A DNA stretch of 64,000 nt, taken from the NCBI GenBank assembly GCA_944320885.1, contig CALUJE010000004.1, positions 1-64,000 of the forward strand. Reading direction: 5' to 3'. The stretch comes from an uncultured Phocaeicola sp. (GTDB lineage Bacteria; Bacteroidota; Bacteroidia; Bacteroidales; Bacteroidaceae). The number at the start of each line of letters is the position of its first letter. Within the stretch, counting starts at the first letter, position 1. The position numbers and the translations under genes are program-made. The notes under the pieces were generated by a model. It saw only the letters and a list, made by a program, of their open reading frames with translations. It was not told the DNA's origin and made no database searches. Shown piece after piece: positions 8,701 to 17,960 of the stretch.

Positions 8701-9615
8701 TCAGTTGCTGAAATTTATTAGAGTTTCTCCATTTTCATCCAGAACTGTCCAATTGCCATCTTTCATTACATCAAAGCAGTGATGTGGTTTGCCTGTTATT
8801 AATTTGATATAGTCATCGTCATAACTATAATCGTACGCGTCGTATTCACAAGGAATGATTTCTGATAATTTTTTGTCGATAAATCCCCATTTCCCGTTAC
8901 TTTTGACGGGAATTAAAGGAATGGTATCAGAATACAGGTAATCAATAAATGTATATTTCGCGGGAAGCTGTTCATATTTATTGTAACCAGTTCTCACCAT
9001 TAATCCTTTGGTATTTATCAAAGTGTGTTGGCTGTAGTTAGGACAGTTAGGACGGGGGCATATTAATTCAATTTCGATAGCTTCTTTTATGTTGTGATAA
9101 TTTAGTATGTTTCTCGGTCCTACCCAATTTGCCGGTCCTTCAAGGAACGGAGTTATTTGCTTATTGTCAATGTTTATGCAGAAGTATTTCTCACGGTCAA
9201 GCACAATGGCAATTCCTTGTTGAATCAAGTCTATTTTATCATAAATGCATGGGATTATGATGTTGCTGTGATTATCGCAGTATCCGTATTTCGTACCTTC
9301 TGTATTCATGATTTTATAAAAGTAGTCTGTATTGGGATACTTGTTTGGAAAACAGTTCATAACCTTATAAAAGCGCAGCTTGCTGTGCAGAAACCTGTTC
9401 TTTAATATTTCATTGACTTCATTGTAGATTTTATTGTTTCTTATTATCTCTAAGTAATCTTGATATTTTATATTAGGGTTTGATATTTCGCTTTTATTCA
9501 AATTGTGCGAGAAATTCATTTGTTCTTGTTCTGTATCGTGTTTGTTCAAGAGGTATTCCAGGTATGTTTCTTCATCGGAGAAACCTGATTCTATCATGTC
9601 GTCTTCGAAACTCAT
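8701..9615 (-). CDS. WG-repeat-containing protein of unknown function
   Basis: A 304-residue protein without signal peptide or membrane segment. The C-terminal two thirds carry WG-type beta repeats: YGYCDNHSNIIIPCIYDKID, then KWGFIDKKLSEIIPCEYDAY, and a last partial unit NWTVLDENGETLI. The N-terminal 90 residues are acidic and helical (FEDDMIESGFSDEETYLEYL) with no known domain. WG repeats form beta-propeller or hairpin scaffolds of unknown use. Base composition is more AT-rich than the flanks and no operon partner is close, consistent with an accessory gene. Confidence 0.75.
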   Translation of the reverse strand: MSFEDDMIESGFSDEETYLEYLLNKHDTEQEQMNFSHNLNKSEISNPNIKYQDYLEIIRNNKIYNEVNEILKNRFLHSKLRFYKVMNCFPNKYPNTDYFYKIMNTEGTKYGYCDNHSNIIIPCIYDKIDLIQQGIAIVLDREKYFCINIDNKQITPFLEGPANWVGPRNILNYHNIKEAIEIELICPRPNCPNYSQHTLINTKGLMVRTGYNKYEQLPAKYTFIDYLYSDTIPLIPVKSNGKWGFIDKKLSEIIPCEYDAYDYSYDDDYIKLITGKPHHCFDVMKDGNWTVLDENGETLINFSN

Positions 9616-9834
9616 AATTGTTTGATGGTATTTAAATTGTTGGTTTTCTCTTGTTTTTCAGATTCAATACTTGATGTTGCAAAAATACGCAAATTCCACA
9701 ATTGCATGGTAGCTGGGCAAATATTTATTCCGAAAACTTTGATGTTTACTTGAGGAGAAACATGGTGCACTGCTTATGCTTCATTGTTCAGCAAGAATGG
9801 TAGATAATATTTACATCCGTTCGCCCTTAATCCG

Positions 9835-9920
9835 GCGTTTGCTGAGCCTTGACTCCCAGCGTGCTGAGCCTTCGCTGCCAGCGCGTTGGCGACCAAGCCC
9901 CAGCATGCTGGCAACCAAGG
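9835..9920. repeat. Interspersed 22-bp repeat, locus A
   Basis: Four imperfect units of about 22 bp. The first two read in one direction (TTGCTGAGCCTTGACTCCCA, then GTGCTGAGCCTTCGCTGCCA) and the last two in the other (GCGTTGGCGACCAAGCCCC, GCATGCTGGCAACCAAGG). Units are joined by CAGC/GCTG near-palindromes. The same family occurs at 22934-23010 and 54459-54540. The left boundary, GCGTTTGCTGAGCCTTGACT, is shared with locus B in reverse complement. Confidence 0.8.
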
Positions 9921-10036
9921 GAGAATAAACGGCGTCTTGACCTGTTGTTGCAAATGTTTAAAACTTCCGTTTTATCTTTCCTTTTGCAATATTATTCAGG
10001 TGTTATTTCTTATTTTATACAAAGATTGCCTGTCAA

Positions 10037-10067
10037 TTTGCTATTTGAAATATTTTGCATACCTTTA
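10037..10067 (+). promoter_or_regulatory. Bacteroidetes-type promoter of the Dcp gene
   Basis: TTTG at 10037-10040, a 19-bp spacer and TACCTTTA at 10060-10067; the last base departs from the consensus. The predicted start lies near 10074, about 23 nt before the ATG at 10097. Confidence 0.65.
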
Positions 10068-10096
10068 TCGGCAGAACTAAATCCCGATTACTGCTT

Positions 10097-12211
10097 ATGA
10101 AAAATTTTTTACTTATGGCCGGTGTTACACTGGCGCTTGCCGCATGTAGCGGACAAAAAGGACAAGACGCCGCAGGCGAGAATCCTTTTCTGAGCGAATA
10201 CAACACTCCGTTTGGAGTGCCGCCGTTCGACCAAATCAAGCCCGAACATTACAAACCTGCTTTGCTCCAGGGTATGGAAGAGCAGAAAAAGGAAATCGAG
10301 GCTATCGTGAACCAGCGTTCCATGCCCGATTTCGAGAATACCATCGCGGCGCTCGACCGCAGTGGAGCTTTGCTCAACAAGGTGGCTTATGTGTTTTATG
10401 CCCAAAGTGCTGCCTGTGCCGATGATGAAATCCAGGCATTGAGCACCGAGATTGCTCCCCTCATGGCACAGCACAGTGACGATATTAACCTCAATCCGCG
10501 TTTGTTTGAACGTGTGAAGCAAGTATATGAGCGCAAGGCCGATTTCAATCTCAATCACGAGCAGGAGCGTCTTCTCGAAAAGACCTACCGTGACTTTGTG
10601 CGCGGAGGTGCCAACCTCGACAGCACCAAGCAGGCACGTCTGCGTCAGCTCAACGGCGAGATTTCGGTACTGGAACAGACTTTCTCACAAAACATGCTGA
10701 AAGAGACCAATGACTTCAAGCTTGTCATTGACAAGAAGGAAGATTTGGCCGGACTGCCGCAAGCACTTGTCGACAACGCCGCAGCTACCGCCAAGGCACA
10801 GGGCATGGAAGGCAAATGGGTGTTCACCCTGCACAATCCCAGCGTGATGCCGTTCCTGCAATATGCCGATAACCGCGACCTGCGCGAGAAGATTTTCAAG
10901 GGATATACCAATCGCGGAAACAACAACAACGATGCCGACAACAAACAGGTGGTGCGCTCACTCATGCAGAAACGCCTCGAAAAGGCACAGCTCATGGGAT
11001 ACAAGGATTATGCGGCGTATGTGCTTGAAGACCGCATGGCCAAGAACTCGGAAAATGTATACGGTCTGCTCGATGCCGTATGGACTCCTGCGCTGGACAA
11101 GGCTAAGGAAGAACTGAACGACATCCGTGCCGAGATAAAGAAAGAAAGAAAAAACTTTGAGCCCGAAGCGTGGGACTGGTCTTACTATTTCGAAAAAGCC
11201 AAGAAAGCCAAGTTCAACTTTGACGAAAACCAGCTCCGTCCATACCTCCCGCTCGATCAGGTGCGCGAAGGTGTGTTCTACGTGGCTAACAAGCTTTACG
11301 GCATCACTTTCACCCAGTTGAAGGATATTCCTCTGCCGCATCCCGATGCCATGGCATTCGAGTGCAAGGACAAGGACGGCTCACACCTGGGCGTGCTCTA
11401 TATGGACTTCTTCCCCCGTGCAAGCAAGGGTGGAGGTGCATGGTGCACCACTTACCGTGACCAGGGTTATGACGAGGAAGGAAAGAAAATCACTCCGGTG
11501 GTTTCCATCGTGTGCAATTTCACTCCGGCTGCCGACGGACAACCCGCCCTGCTCAGTGCCGATGAGGCTACTACACTCTTCCACGAGTTCGGACATGCCC
11601 TGCAGGCACTCTTCCAGGATGTACACTACCGTGGTACAGCTTCCGTTCCCCGTGACTTCGTGGAGCTTCCTTCACAAATCAACGAGCACTGGGCATTCGA
11701 ACCTGAAGTGCTGAAAGTATATGCCAAGCATTACAAGACCGGTGAAGTGATTCCGGCCGAACTGATAGACAAGCTCGACAAGAGCGGAAAATACGGACAG
11801 GGATTTGCTTCGGTAGAGCGGGTAGCTGCATCGTATGTAGATATGGGAGCACACGTGCTTACTGCTGTTCCCGATGACCTTGACGTGATAAAATTCGAAT
11901 CAGACCTGTTGAACAAACGTGGCCTTATCAAGCAGATACATCCCCGTTATCACATCACTTACTTTGCTCATACCATGGGTGGCGGATATACTGCCGGATA
12001 CTATGGCTATATGTGGGCCGAAGTGCTCGATGCCGATGCTTATCAGGCATTCAAGGAAAGCGGTGACATCTTCAATCAGGAACTGGCCGGCAAGTTCCGT
12101 CAGTACATCCTTACTCCGGGTGGAATAGACGATGCCATGGACATGTACAAGAACTTCCGCGGCAAAGAACCCGCTACTGATGCTCTTCTGCACAACAGAG
12201 GACTGAAATAG
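10097..12211 (+). CDS. dcp: M3 family metallopeptidase, peptidyl-dipeptidase Dcp-like lipoprotein
   Basis: A 704-residue zinc peptidase of the M3 (thimet/Dcp) family, which removes C-terminal dipeptides from oligopeptides. The ATG at 10097 is chosen because it gives a lipoprotein signal (MKNFLLMAGVTLALAACSG, Cys17). The mature N-terminus NPFLSEYNTPFGVPPFDQIK is typical of Bacteroidetes Dcp. The zinc site is TLFHEFGHALQ (His496, Glu497, His500), followed by the conserved SQINEHW with the third ligand further on, and the substrate motif HITYFAHTMGGGYTAGYYGY. Being a lipoprotein, it should act in the periplasm, unlike cytosolic E. coli Dcp. It is monocistronic with its own promoter. Confidence 0.95.
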   Translation: MKNFLLMAGVTLALAACSGQKGQDAAGENPFLSEYNTPFGVPPFDQIKPEHYKPALLQGMEEQKKEIEAIVNQRSMPDFENTIAALDRSGALLNKVAYVFYAQSAACADDEIQALSTEIAPLMAQHSDDINLNPRLFERVKQVYERKADFNLNHEQERLLEKTYRDFVRGGANLDSTKQARLRQLNGEISVLEQTFSQNMLKETNDFKLVIDKKEDLAGLPQALVDNAAATAKAQGMEGKWVFTLHNPSVMPFLQYADNRDLREKIFKGYTNRGNNNNDADNKQVVRSLMQKRLEKAQLMGYKDYAAYVLEDRMAKNSENVYGLLDAVWTPALDKAKEELNDIRAEIKKERKNFEPEAWDWSYYFEKAKKAKFNFDENQLRPYLPLDQVREGVFYVANKLYGITFTQLKDIPLPHPDAMAFECKDKDGSHLGVLYMDFFPRASKGGGAWCTTYRDQGYDEEGKKITPVVSIVCNFTPAADGQPALLSADEATTLFHEFGHALQALFQDVHYRGTASVPRDFVELPSQINEHWAFEPEVLKVYAKHYKTGEVIPAELIDKLDKSGKYGQGFASVERVAASYVDMGAHVLTAVPDDLDVIKFESDLLNKRGLIKQIHPRYHITYFAHTMGGGYTAGYYGYMWAEVLDADAYQAFKESGDIFNQELAGKFRQYILTPGGIDDAMDMYKNFRGKEPATDALLHNRGLK

Positions 12212-12490
12212 TCTGACCGTTCCGGAGAAATCCGGAATAAATCATAGTCCGCTCTGCGGAATCAGGGAGTTGAAGGCCGACAGCCGTAGCCTGTAAGACA
12301 GGCTTCGTTTATGCAGACTGTCGGGCCTTTGACTCCTTTTTATTTCCTCCTGCATGCTCCTTCTATCTGTTTCTGCATATGTTTTTGTTTGCAATTCAGC
12401 CTTATAACCCTGCTGATTATTCATGACTTTCAGTTTTTATGTGTACCTTTGCAGCAGTTTACAATGAATAATCAGAAATCAATACGTTAT

Positions 12491-14284
12491 ATGAATATTG
12501 AGAATAAAATGACAGCAGCGGTTGTTAAGGCCATCAAGGAGCTTTACGGACAAGACGTGACTCCGGCGCAGGTACAGCTGCAAAAGACCAAAAAGGAGTT
12601 TGAAGGACACCTTACGCTGGTGGTATTCCCCTTCCTGAAAATATCACGCAAATCGCCCGAACAGACCGGACAGGAGATTGGCGAGTATCTGAAACAGAAC
12701 GAACCGGCAGTAGCTGCGTTTAATGTGATAAAGGGATTCCTGAACCTCACCATCGCATCGGCATGCTGGATTGAACTTCTTGACGACATCCATGCCGACG
12801 AAAACTACGGACTGGTAAAGGCCGACGAGAACTCTCCGCTGGTGATGATTGAGTATTCTTCACCCAATACCAACAAGCCCCTTCACCTGGGACACGTGCG
12901 CAACAATCTGTTGGGTAACGCGCTCGCAAACATCATTGCCGCCAATGGCAACAAGGTGGTGAAGACCAACATCGTAAACGACCGCGGTATTCACATCTGC
13001 AAGTCAATGCTGGCATGGAAGAAGTACGGAAACGGCGAGACTCCCGAGTCTTCAGGCAAGAAGGGCGACCATCTCGTGGGCGACTATTACGTGGCTTTCG
13101 ACAAGCATTACAAGGCTGAAGTGGCCGAACTCATGGCAAAGGGCATGACCAAGGAAGAAGCTGAGGCTGCATCGCCTCTGATGCAGGAAGCACGTGAGAT
13201 GCTCGTGAAATGGGAGGCTGGCGACAAGGAAGTGCGTGCTCTCTGGGAGATGATGAACAACTGGGTGTATGCCGGATTTGACGAGACTTACAAGAAAATG
13301 GGCGTAAGCTTCGACAAGATATATTATGAATCACAGACTTACCTCGAAGGAAAAGACAAGGTACAGGAAGGACTCGACAAAGGTTTCTTCTACAAGAAGG
13401 AAGACGGTTCCGTATGGGCCGACCTTACTGCCGAAGGACTCGACCACAAGCTTCTGCTCCGCGGTGACGGTACTTCCGTATACATGACACAGGATATCGG
13501 TACTGCCAAAATCCGCTTCCAGGATTATCCTATCGACAAGATGATATATGTAGTGGGCAACGAGCAGAACTATCACTTCCAGGTGCTCTCTATCCTTCTC
13601 GACAAGCTCGGCTTTGAATGGGGTAAGGGACTGGTTCACTTCTCATACGGTATGGTGGAACTGCCTGAAGGAAAGATGAAGAGCCGTGAAGGTACGGTGG
13701 TTGATGCTGATGATTTGATTGAGGAGATGATAAACACTGCCCGCGAGACCTCAAACGAACTGGGTAAGCTCGACGGCGTATCGAAGGAGGAAGCCGACAA
13801 CATCGCACGCATCGTAGGTCTGGGAGCATTGAAATATTTCATCCTCAAGGTGGATGCACGCAAGAACATGACCTTCAACCCGAAAGAGTCTATCGACTTC
13901 AACGGAAACACAGGTCCGTTCATTCAGTATACCTATGCCCGCATTCAGTCAATCCTCCGCAAGGCTGCCGAAGCCGGAATCGTTATTCCTGCCCGTCTGC
14001 CCGAGAACATCGAACTGAGCGAGAAGGAGGAAGGCCTTATCCAGATGCTGGCCGACTTTGGCGCAGTGGTACGTCAGGCCGGAACCGATTACAGTCCGTC
14101 AATCATAGCCAACTACTGCTATGACCTGGTGAAAGAATACAACCAGTTCTATCACGACTTCAGCATCCTGCGTGAAGAGAACAATGATTTGAAGCTCTTC
14201 CGTCTGGCATTGTCGCAGAACGTAGGCAAGATTGTCCGTCTGGGCATGGCATTGCTGGGTATTGAAGTGCCTGAGCGTATGTAA
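12491..14284 (+). CDS. argS: Arginine--tRNA ligase
   Basis: A class I aminoacyl-tRNA synthetase that charges tRNA-Arg. It has 597 residues from the ATG at 12491. An in-frame ATG at 12464 lies only about 6 nt beyond the start predicted from the TACCTTTG -7 box at 12444-12451, so 12491 is preferred. Visible parts are the N-terminal Arg-tRNA synthetase domain (MTAAVVKAIKELYGQDVTPA), the HIGH signature as NKPLHLGHVRNNLLGN, the KMSKS-like loop EGKMKSREGTVVDADDLIEE, and the C-terminal anticodon domain with DYSPSIIANYCYDLVKEYNQ (DALR type). Length and motif order are standard. A convergent AraC gene follows after a shared hairpin. Confidence 0.98.
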   Translation: MNIENKMTAAVVKAIKELYGQDVTPAQVQLQKTKKEFEGHLTLVVFPFLKISRKSPEQTGQEIGEYLKQNEPAVAAFNVIKGFLNLTIASACWIELLDDIHADENYGLVKADENSPLVMIEYSSPNTNKPLHLGHVRNNLLGNALANIIAANGNKVVKTNIVNDRGIHICKSMLAWKKYGNGETPESSGKKGDHLVGDYYVAFDKHYKAEVAELMAKGMTKEEAEAASPLMQEAREMLVKWEAGDKEVRALWEMMNNWVYAGFDETYKKMGVSFDKIYYESQTYLEGKDKVQEGLDKGFFYKKEDGSVWADLTAEGLDHKLLLRGDGTSVYMTQDIGTAKIRFQDYPIDKMIYVVGNEQNYHFQVLSILLDKLGFEWGKGLVHFSYGMVELPEGKMKSREGTVVDADDLIEEMINTARETSNELGKLDGVSKEEADNIARIVGLGALKYFILKVDARKNMTFNPKESIDFNGNTGPFIQYTYARIQSILRKAAEAGIVIPARLPENIELSEKEEGLIQMLADFGAVVRQAGTDYSPSIIANYCYDLVKEYNQFYHDFSILREENNDLKLFRLALSQNVGKIVRLGMALLGIEVPERM

Positions 14285-14312
14285 TGACACAACTTGATAA
14301 AGCTAAGAATAT

Positions 14313-14353
14313 CAGAGGGTCTGTCCGTTGCGGAACAGGCCCTCTGCTTTTTT
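14313..14353. terminator. Terminator between argS and the AraC gene
   Basis: Strong stem CAGAGGGTCTGTCCG (14313-14327) with CGGAACAGGCCCTCTG (14331-14346), followed by a run of six Ts at 14348-14353. It lies just past the convergent AraC stop as well. Confidence 0.85.
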
Positions 14354-14355
14354 CT

Positions 14356-15210
14356 TTATATGCGTTTGTTTCTGAATTGGAGCGGAGTCATGCCGGTTTG
14401 TTCCCTGAAAAACCGGTTGAAGTGAGAAGACGTGGTAAAACCCAGTTCAAAAGCAATTTCCTTTATCGGTTTGTTGGTGGTATAAAGCAGCTCCTTGGCA
14501 TTTACAATCAGGAAATGTCTGATAATATCGAGGGCTGTATGGCCTGAGGCCCGTTTGATGGTGGCGCAGAAATGTTGCAGGGTCACGTTGCAGGCCTGTG
14601 CGTAAAACTGCACATTGTGCTCTTTATTGTAGTATTTTGTCAGGGTAGTGATGAATTCCTGATAGATTTCCCCTTCTCTGCAGTTATGTTCTTTCGCCAC
14701 AGGCAGGTAATGGCTGTAAAGATTGATGCATATCTGGATGCACAGGTTGAAAATGGCATTCACCATGTTGTCGTTCTGGTGCATGACCCCATAGGCATCG
14801 CTTCTCATCAGCAGTTGGCATCCTTGTTCATAAAGACGGGTGACTCTTGGTGGAATCTTTAGTGACGGCTTATTGGTGATGCGGTAAAAGTATCCCATGG
14901 CAGTTCTCATATAGTGGGAATGTATCATGAATTCGCTAGAGAATCCCAGGGTGTACAGCTTGATATCGTCACTGCAATGCTCTATCTGGATAAAACTGTT
15001 CGGTAATAGGGTGACAAGACTTCCTGCTTCAATGGTCTGTTTCGTCATGTTTACTACGGCTTCTATCTTTCCTTGTGTACACAGCACGAAAATACATGCT
15101 TTGATTTTGCACGGAAAATATTGATAGTACTGAAGAATTTCGGGAGTGACTTCATTGGTAATAATGAAGCTTACGGGTAAGTCTATTTTGGGAAACTCGC
15201 TTGGATTCAT
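14356..15210 (-). CDS. AraC family transcriptional regulator
   Basis: A 284-residue cytosolic regulator. The N-terminal part (about 1-180) is a cupin-like sensing domain with beta-rich text such as KIKACIFVLCTQGKIEAVVN. The C-terminal part (about 190-284) is the AraC double helix-turn-helix: VQFYAQACNVTLQHFCATIK, ALDIIRHFLIVNAKELL, then the second recognition helix IKEIAFELGFTTSSHFNRFF and the closing REQTGMTPLQFRN. It is divergent from the surface lipoprotein gene at 15353 with only 142 bp between them, so that gene is its most likely target. The effector is unknown. Confidence 0.93.
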   Translation of the reverse strand: MNPSEFPKIDLPVSFIITNEVTPEILQYYQYFPCKIKACIFVLCTQGKIEAVVNMTKQTIEAGSLVTLLPNSFIQIEHCSDDIKLYTLGFSSEFMIHSHYMRTAMGYFYRITNKPSLKIPPRVTRLYEQGCQLLMRSDAYGVMHQNDNMVNAIFNLCIQICINLYSHYLPVAKEHNCREGEIYQEFITTLTKYYNKEHNVQFYAQACNVTLQHFCATIKRASGHTALDIIRHFLIVNAKELLYTTNKPIKEIAFELGFTTSSHFNRFFREQTGMTPLQFRNKRI

Positions 15211-15255
15211 TTTATATAATATTAAAAATAGAACATAAAAACAGAAACATAGGAC

Positions 15256-15286
15256 TTTGTCTATTTATAAAATAATTAGAACTTTG
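15256..15286 (+). promoter_or_regulatory. Probable promoter of the surface lipoprotein gene
   Basis: TTTG at 15256-15259 and GAACTTTG at 15279-15286 with 19 bp between. The -7 box lacks the TA of the consensus, which would fit a promoter that needs an activator such as the adjacent AraC protein. The leader is about 60 nt. Confidence 0.5.
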
Positions 15287-15352
15287 CAGCGCTTTTAATG
15301 AAAACGCTTTTGAGAGCGGAAAATTAATAATTTAATATTAGAAATCATAAGT

Positions 15353-16537
15353 ATGAAGAAAGATTTATTTAGAAGTATGCTGTTGGTGTTGTTTGCACTG
15401 TTTGCGTTTACGGCATGTAGTGATGACGACAACAACAATGAAGGAGGAAAACTTGTTGGAAACTTCGTCGCAGGAGAAGAAGTTGTTTATTCTAATGCAG
15501 AAATCAATTTGGGAACACCCGTTGAGAATGCTGCTGACTTGAGTTTGAAATATGAAGGTTCAGTATTGCCGGGAAAAGTCGTTTCATTTGTAACCTCAGA
15601 CGGTAAAAAGGCCGATATTAAGCTGAATGCCGTATTGCCTCATGAAACTACTACTGCTTTGACTGTAGATCTGACAAAATCAGACAATAGCTATACTTTC
15701 TCTGGAAATGCTACATCTGCAGCCGGAACAACCTTTACCTATGAAGGTTCTGCAACCAAAGAAGGCTTGAATATCAGTCTGACAAACATTAAAATCCCTG
15801 CAAACTCTGTTACAGAACAAGGTACATGGTATCTGGCACAGTTTGATGGAACAGCTTCCTTTGGTTTCCACCTGTCAATGGCTACGGAAGACGTAAAGTC
15901 TGGTAATGCTTTTTCTTATCTGGGTACATATATGGTCAGTCAAATCTTCAATTCATTGCTGAAGAGTGTAACTTTTCATGATAATGGAATAATTACCGCA
16001 GAATACAATCCTCAGATGTCAATGTCTATGATGGATGAGAATGCAGAAATATCTTGGATTCAGTCTCCTGAAATACCTTTGGCTACATACTTTGTTCAGG
16101 GTGAAAAGATGTATGTAACTCCCAATATTGAAGCTATAATAGCTATTGCCAATGCTGCTAAAACAAAAGCAGAAGAAAGCACAGAAGGACCTTCGGATGC
16201 AGAAATACAGCAGGCTATCGCTGTATTGATGGCGCAGGCTCAGAAATGGACTACCGAAGGTATTTGTCTGAAGATTCAGGCTCCGGGAAAAATTTTGATT
16301 AGTGATGAAGATACTATGATTCCAATTCAGTTGCAAGGAGATATGGAACTGGTATTGGGTTATGATGAGTTGAAGCCGATTTTGGAGGTTCTTCCTACCT
16401 TGTCAAGTGTTCTGCTTCCGATGTTGCCGGCTGATATTGCTGAAACTTTAAAAGGTATTCTTCCTATTATTGCCAGCGCTACCGATTTGAATGTAGGTAT
16501 TGTGCTGAACAAGGAGCTGACTGTGATAGCTAAATAA
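15353..16537 (+). CDS. Probable surface-exposed lipoprotein of unknown function (DUF4925-like)
   Basis: A 394-residue lipoprotein: signal peptide with lipobox FAFTACSDDD (Cys23). The Ser-Asp-Asp-Asp run right after the lipidated Cys matches the lipoprotein export signal known in Bacteroides that sends lipoproteins to the cell surface. The mature part is beta-rich with internally similar modules (DLSLKYEGSVLPGKVVSF and FTYEGSATKEGLNISLTNIK) and two helical Ala/Leu stretches near residues 265-300 and 340-375. It resembles the Bacteroides DUF4925 type, but I am not certain. It is divergent from an AraC regulator and has no SusC/SusD partner beside it. Confidence 0.75.
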   Translation: MKKDLFRSMLLVLFALFAFTACSDDDNNNEGGKLVGNFVAGEEVVYSNAEINLGTPVENAADLSLKYEGSVLPGKVVSFVTSDGKKADIKLNAVLPHETTTALTVDLTKSDNSYTFSGNATSAAGTTFTYEGSATKEGLNISLTNIKIPANSVTEQGTWYLAQFDGTASFGFHLSMATEDVKSGNAFSYLGTYMVSQIFNSLLKSVTFHDNGIITAEYNPQMSMSMMDENAEISWIQSPEIPLATYFVQGEKMYVTPNIEAIIAIANAAKTKAEESTEGPSDAEIQQAIAVLMAQAQKWTTEGICLKIQAPGKILISDEDTMIPIQLQGDMELVLGYDELKPILEVLPTLSSVLLPMLPADIAETLKGILPIIASATDLNVGIVLNKELTVIAK

Positions 16538-16572
16538 AAGCATATTATTTATCGGACAATATGAATGAAGGT

Positions 16573-16606
16573 AAGGCTGTCTCACAATGAAAAGTGGAAC
16601 AGCCTT
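16573..16606 (+). terminator. Terminator after the surface lipoprotein gene
   Basis: Stem AAGGCTGT (16573-16580) with ACAGCCTT (16599-16606), extendable by further pairs inward, followed by atttgtaa. Confidence 0.65.
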
Positions 16607-16628
16607 ATTTGTAAGGTTGGAGCATAAT

Positions 16629-16690
16629 AATCCCCCTGTCTTAGCCTTAATCAGCTATGATGTTAAGGTTGTGACAGAGGGATTCTTTTA
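16629..16690 (-). terminator. Terminator after the SusC-SusD-TlpA operon
   Basis: Outer stem AATCCCCCTGTC (16629-16640) with GACAGAGGGATT (16673-16684), one mismatch, and an inner stem formed by AGCCTTAA and TTAAGGTT. It lies 52 bp beyond the TlpA stop; on the minus strand the base after the stem is T-poor but AT-rich. Confidence 0.6.
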
Positions 16691-16741
16691 TTTAAAGTCT
16701 GTAATCAGTAAGATTGGCAACTCTCAAATCCTGTTTTTTCT

Positions 16742-17947
16742 TCATTCGCCATAAAGTTCCTGAAGTACGTTGTCAAGGTATGCACCTCTCATGTTAGTCT
16801 TGTAGAAACGTCCTTCCTTGTCGAGGATAATGCAGGTAGGAACTCCGGTGAGATTGTACTTTTTCACTGTTTCACCCATGATACCGTCGGTGATACGTGC
16901 TTGTGTCCATATCATCTTTTCCTCTTTCATGGCTTTCTGCCACTCTTTTTCCTTTTCGTCGACCGAGATGCTGATGATGGCGAAATCCTTGTATTGCTTG
17001 TTGACCTTTCTTAAATGGGGGATTTCTGCACGGCACGGTCCGCACCAGCTGGCCCAGAATTCGAGCATGGTATATTTGCCTTCGGGTATGAGAGAAGAGA
17101 GTTTTACCGTTTTGCCGTCAGGGGTCTGTACGTCAATATCGATATACTTCTCACCCATAGCCAGTGGCTTGACTGCGTTGATCATTGTGCTGAGTTCCTG
17201 AAGTTGCTGTGTGCCTTGCCACGAGGGAGCCACCAGATTATACATGTCATCAATCTGTTGGACTGTGAAGTCGGTAAATGTTCCCGAAAGAATCATCTTT
17301 ATCTGATCCAGTGCAACGACCGATGTAGGATTCTGCTTGATAAACTCAAGAATCTTCTCCTGTCTTAGTGCAAGTTGTTTCTGTTCTTCCTTTACGATGG
17401 CTATTCCGGCCTTGTCATAATCTACGGTGCTGTTCTTTTCGAACTGCGGCTTGTAGTATTCTTCGCCATAGCGGTTGTTCAGTATGACGATAGAATCATC
17501 ATAAGCCTTCAGACTTTGGTTAAGCTGCTGGTAAAGGTCCTCTGTCTTGGAGCCTCTGATAACAGGCTTGGTGTATTTCTTGTCCGGATTCCAGGTAGCT
17601 TCGGGAAGTGTGTTTGCGTCACCTTCGATGCTGATGGGTGAGTTCTCCAGATAGAAATTGAGCCAGAGTATCTTTTGTGCGCTTTCCTCTTCCGTCTGGT
17701 CGCCCAGTTCTATACAGAGGTTGTACATTTCCGGATAGTCTACCTTGCCTTTCAGCGTGAAGGCTCCGTTTTCAACAACGGCGCTGTCCAGACGTACATA
17801 CTCACCGTTCTGATACTTCTGAAGATATGCCATACCGGTTTCGATGTTGTCGCCTGTAAGCATACCGTCGATTGAATACTGCTCTTTCTGTGATTGTTGG
17901 CAGGCTGCAAGGAGTGCAGCCATGCCCAGTGTAATAAATTTGTTCAT
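16742..17947 (-). CDS. TlpA-like thioredoxin-fold lipoprotein with N-terminal DUF4369
   Basis: A 401-residue lipoprotein (MNKFITLGMAALLAACQQ, Cys16). Residues about 25-130 match the DUF4369 beta domain (YSIDGMLTGDNIETGMAYLQ). A helical linker follows, then a TlpA/AhpC-TSA thioredoxin domain from about residue 265 with MLEFWASWCGPCRAEIPHLR (active site Cys-Gly-Pro-Cys near 302) and the cis-proline segment LTGVPTCIILDKEG. Such proteins reduce disulfides in the periplasm. It is the third gene of an operon, starting 13 bp after susD, which ties a redox function to whatever the SusC/SusD pair imports. Its N-terminal domain resembles that of the second TlpA gene at 49174. Confidence 0.92.
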   Translation of the reverse strand: MNKFITLGMAALLAACQQSQKEQYSIDGMLTGDNIETGMAYLQKYQNGEYVRLDSAVVENGAFTLKGKVDYPEMYNLCIELGDQTEEESAQKILWLNFYLENSPISIEGDANTLPEATWNPDKKYTKPVIRGSKTEDLYQQLNQSLKAYDDSIVILNNRYGEEYYKPQFEKNSTVDYDKAGIAIVKEEQKQLALRQEKILEFIKQNPTSVVALDQIKMILSGTFTDFTVQQIDDMYNLVAPSWQGTQQLQELSTMINAVKPLAMGEKYIDIDVQTPDGKTVKLSSLIPEGKYTMLEFWASWCGPCRAEIPHLRKVNKQYKDFAIISISVDEKEKEWQKAMKEEKMIWTQARITDGIMGETVKKYNLTGVPTCIILDKEGRFYKTNMRGAYLDNVLQELYGE

Positions 17948-17960
17948 ATTGGTTTATTGT

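Larger units (their letters stand above)
9616..10096. other. Intergenic region with 22-bp repeats and the dcp promoter
   Basis: About 480 bp between divergent genes. It holds a block of 22-bp repeat units (9835-9920) and a Bacteroidetes promoter (10037-10067). The small open frames across it have no protein-like features. Confidence 0.6.

Noticed and set aside
9835..9920. Possible CRISPR or attachment site
   Set aside because: Units are contiguous, vary in sequence and switch orientation; no integrase gene is near.
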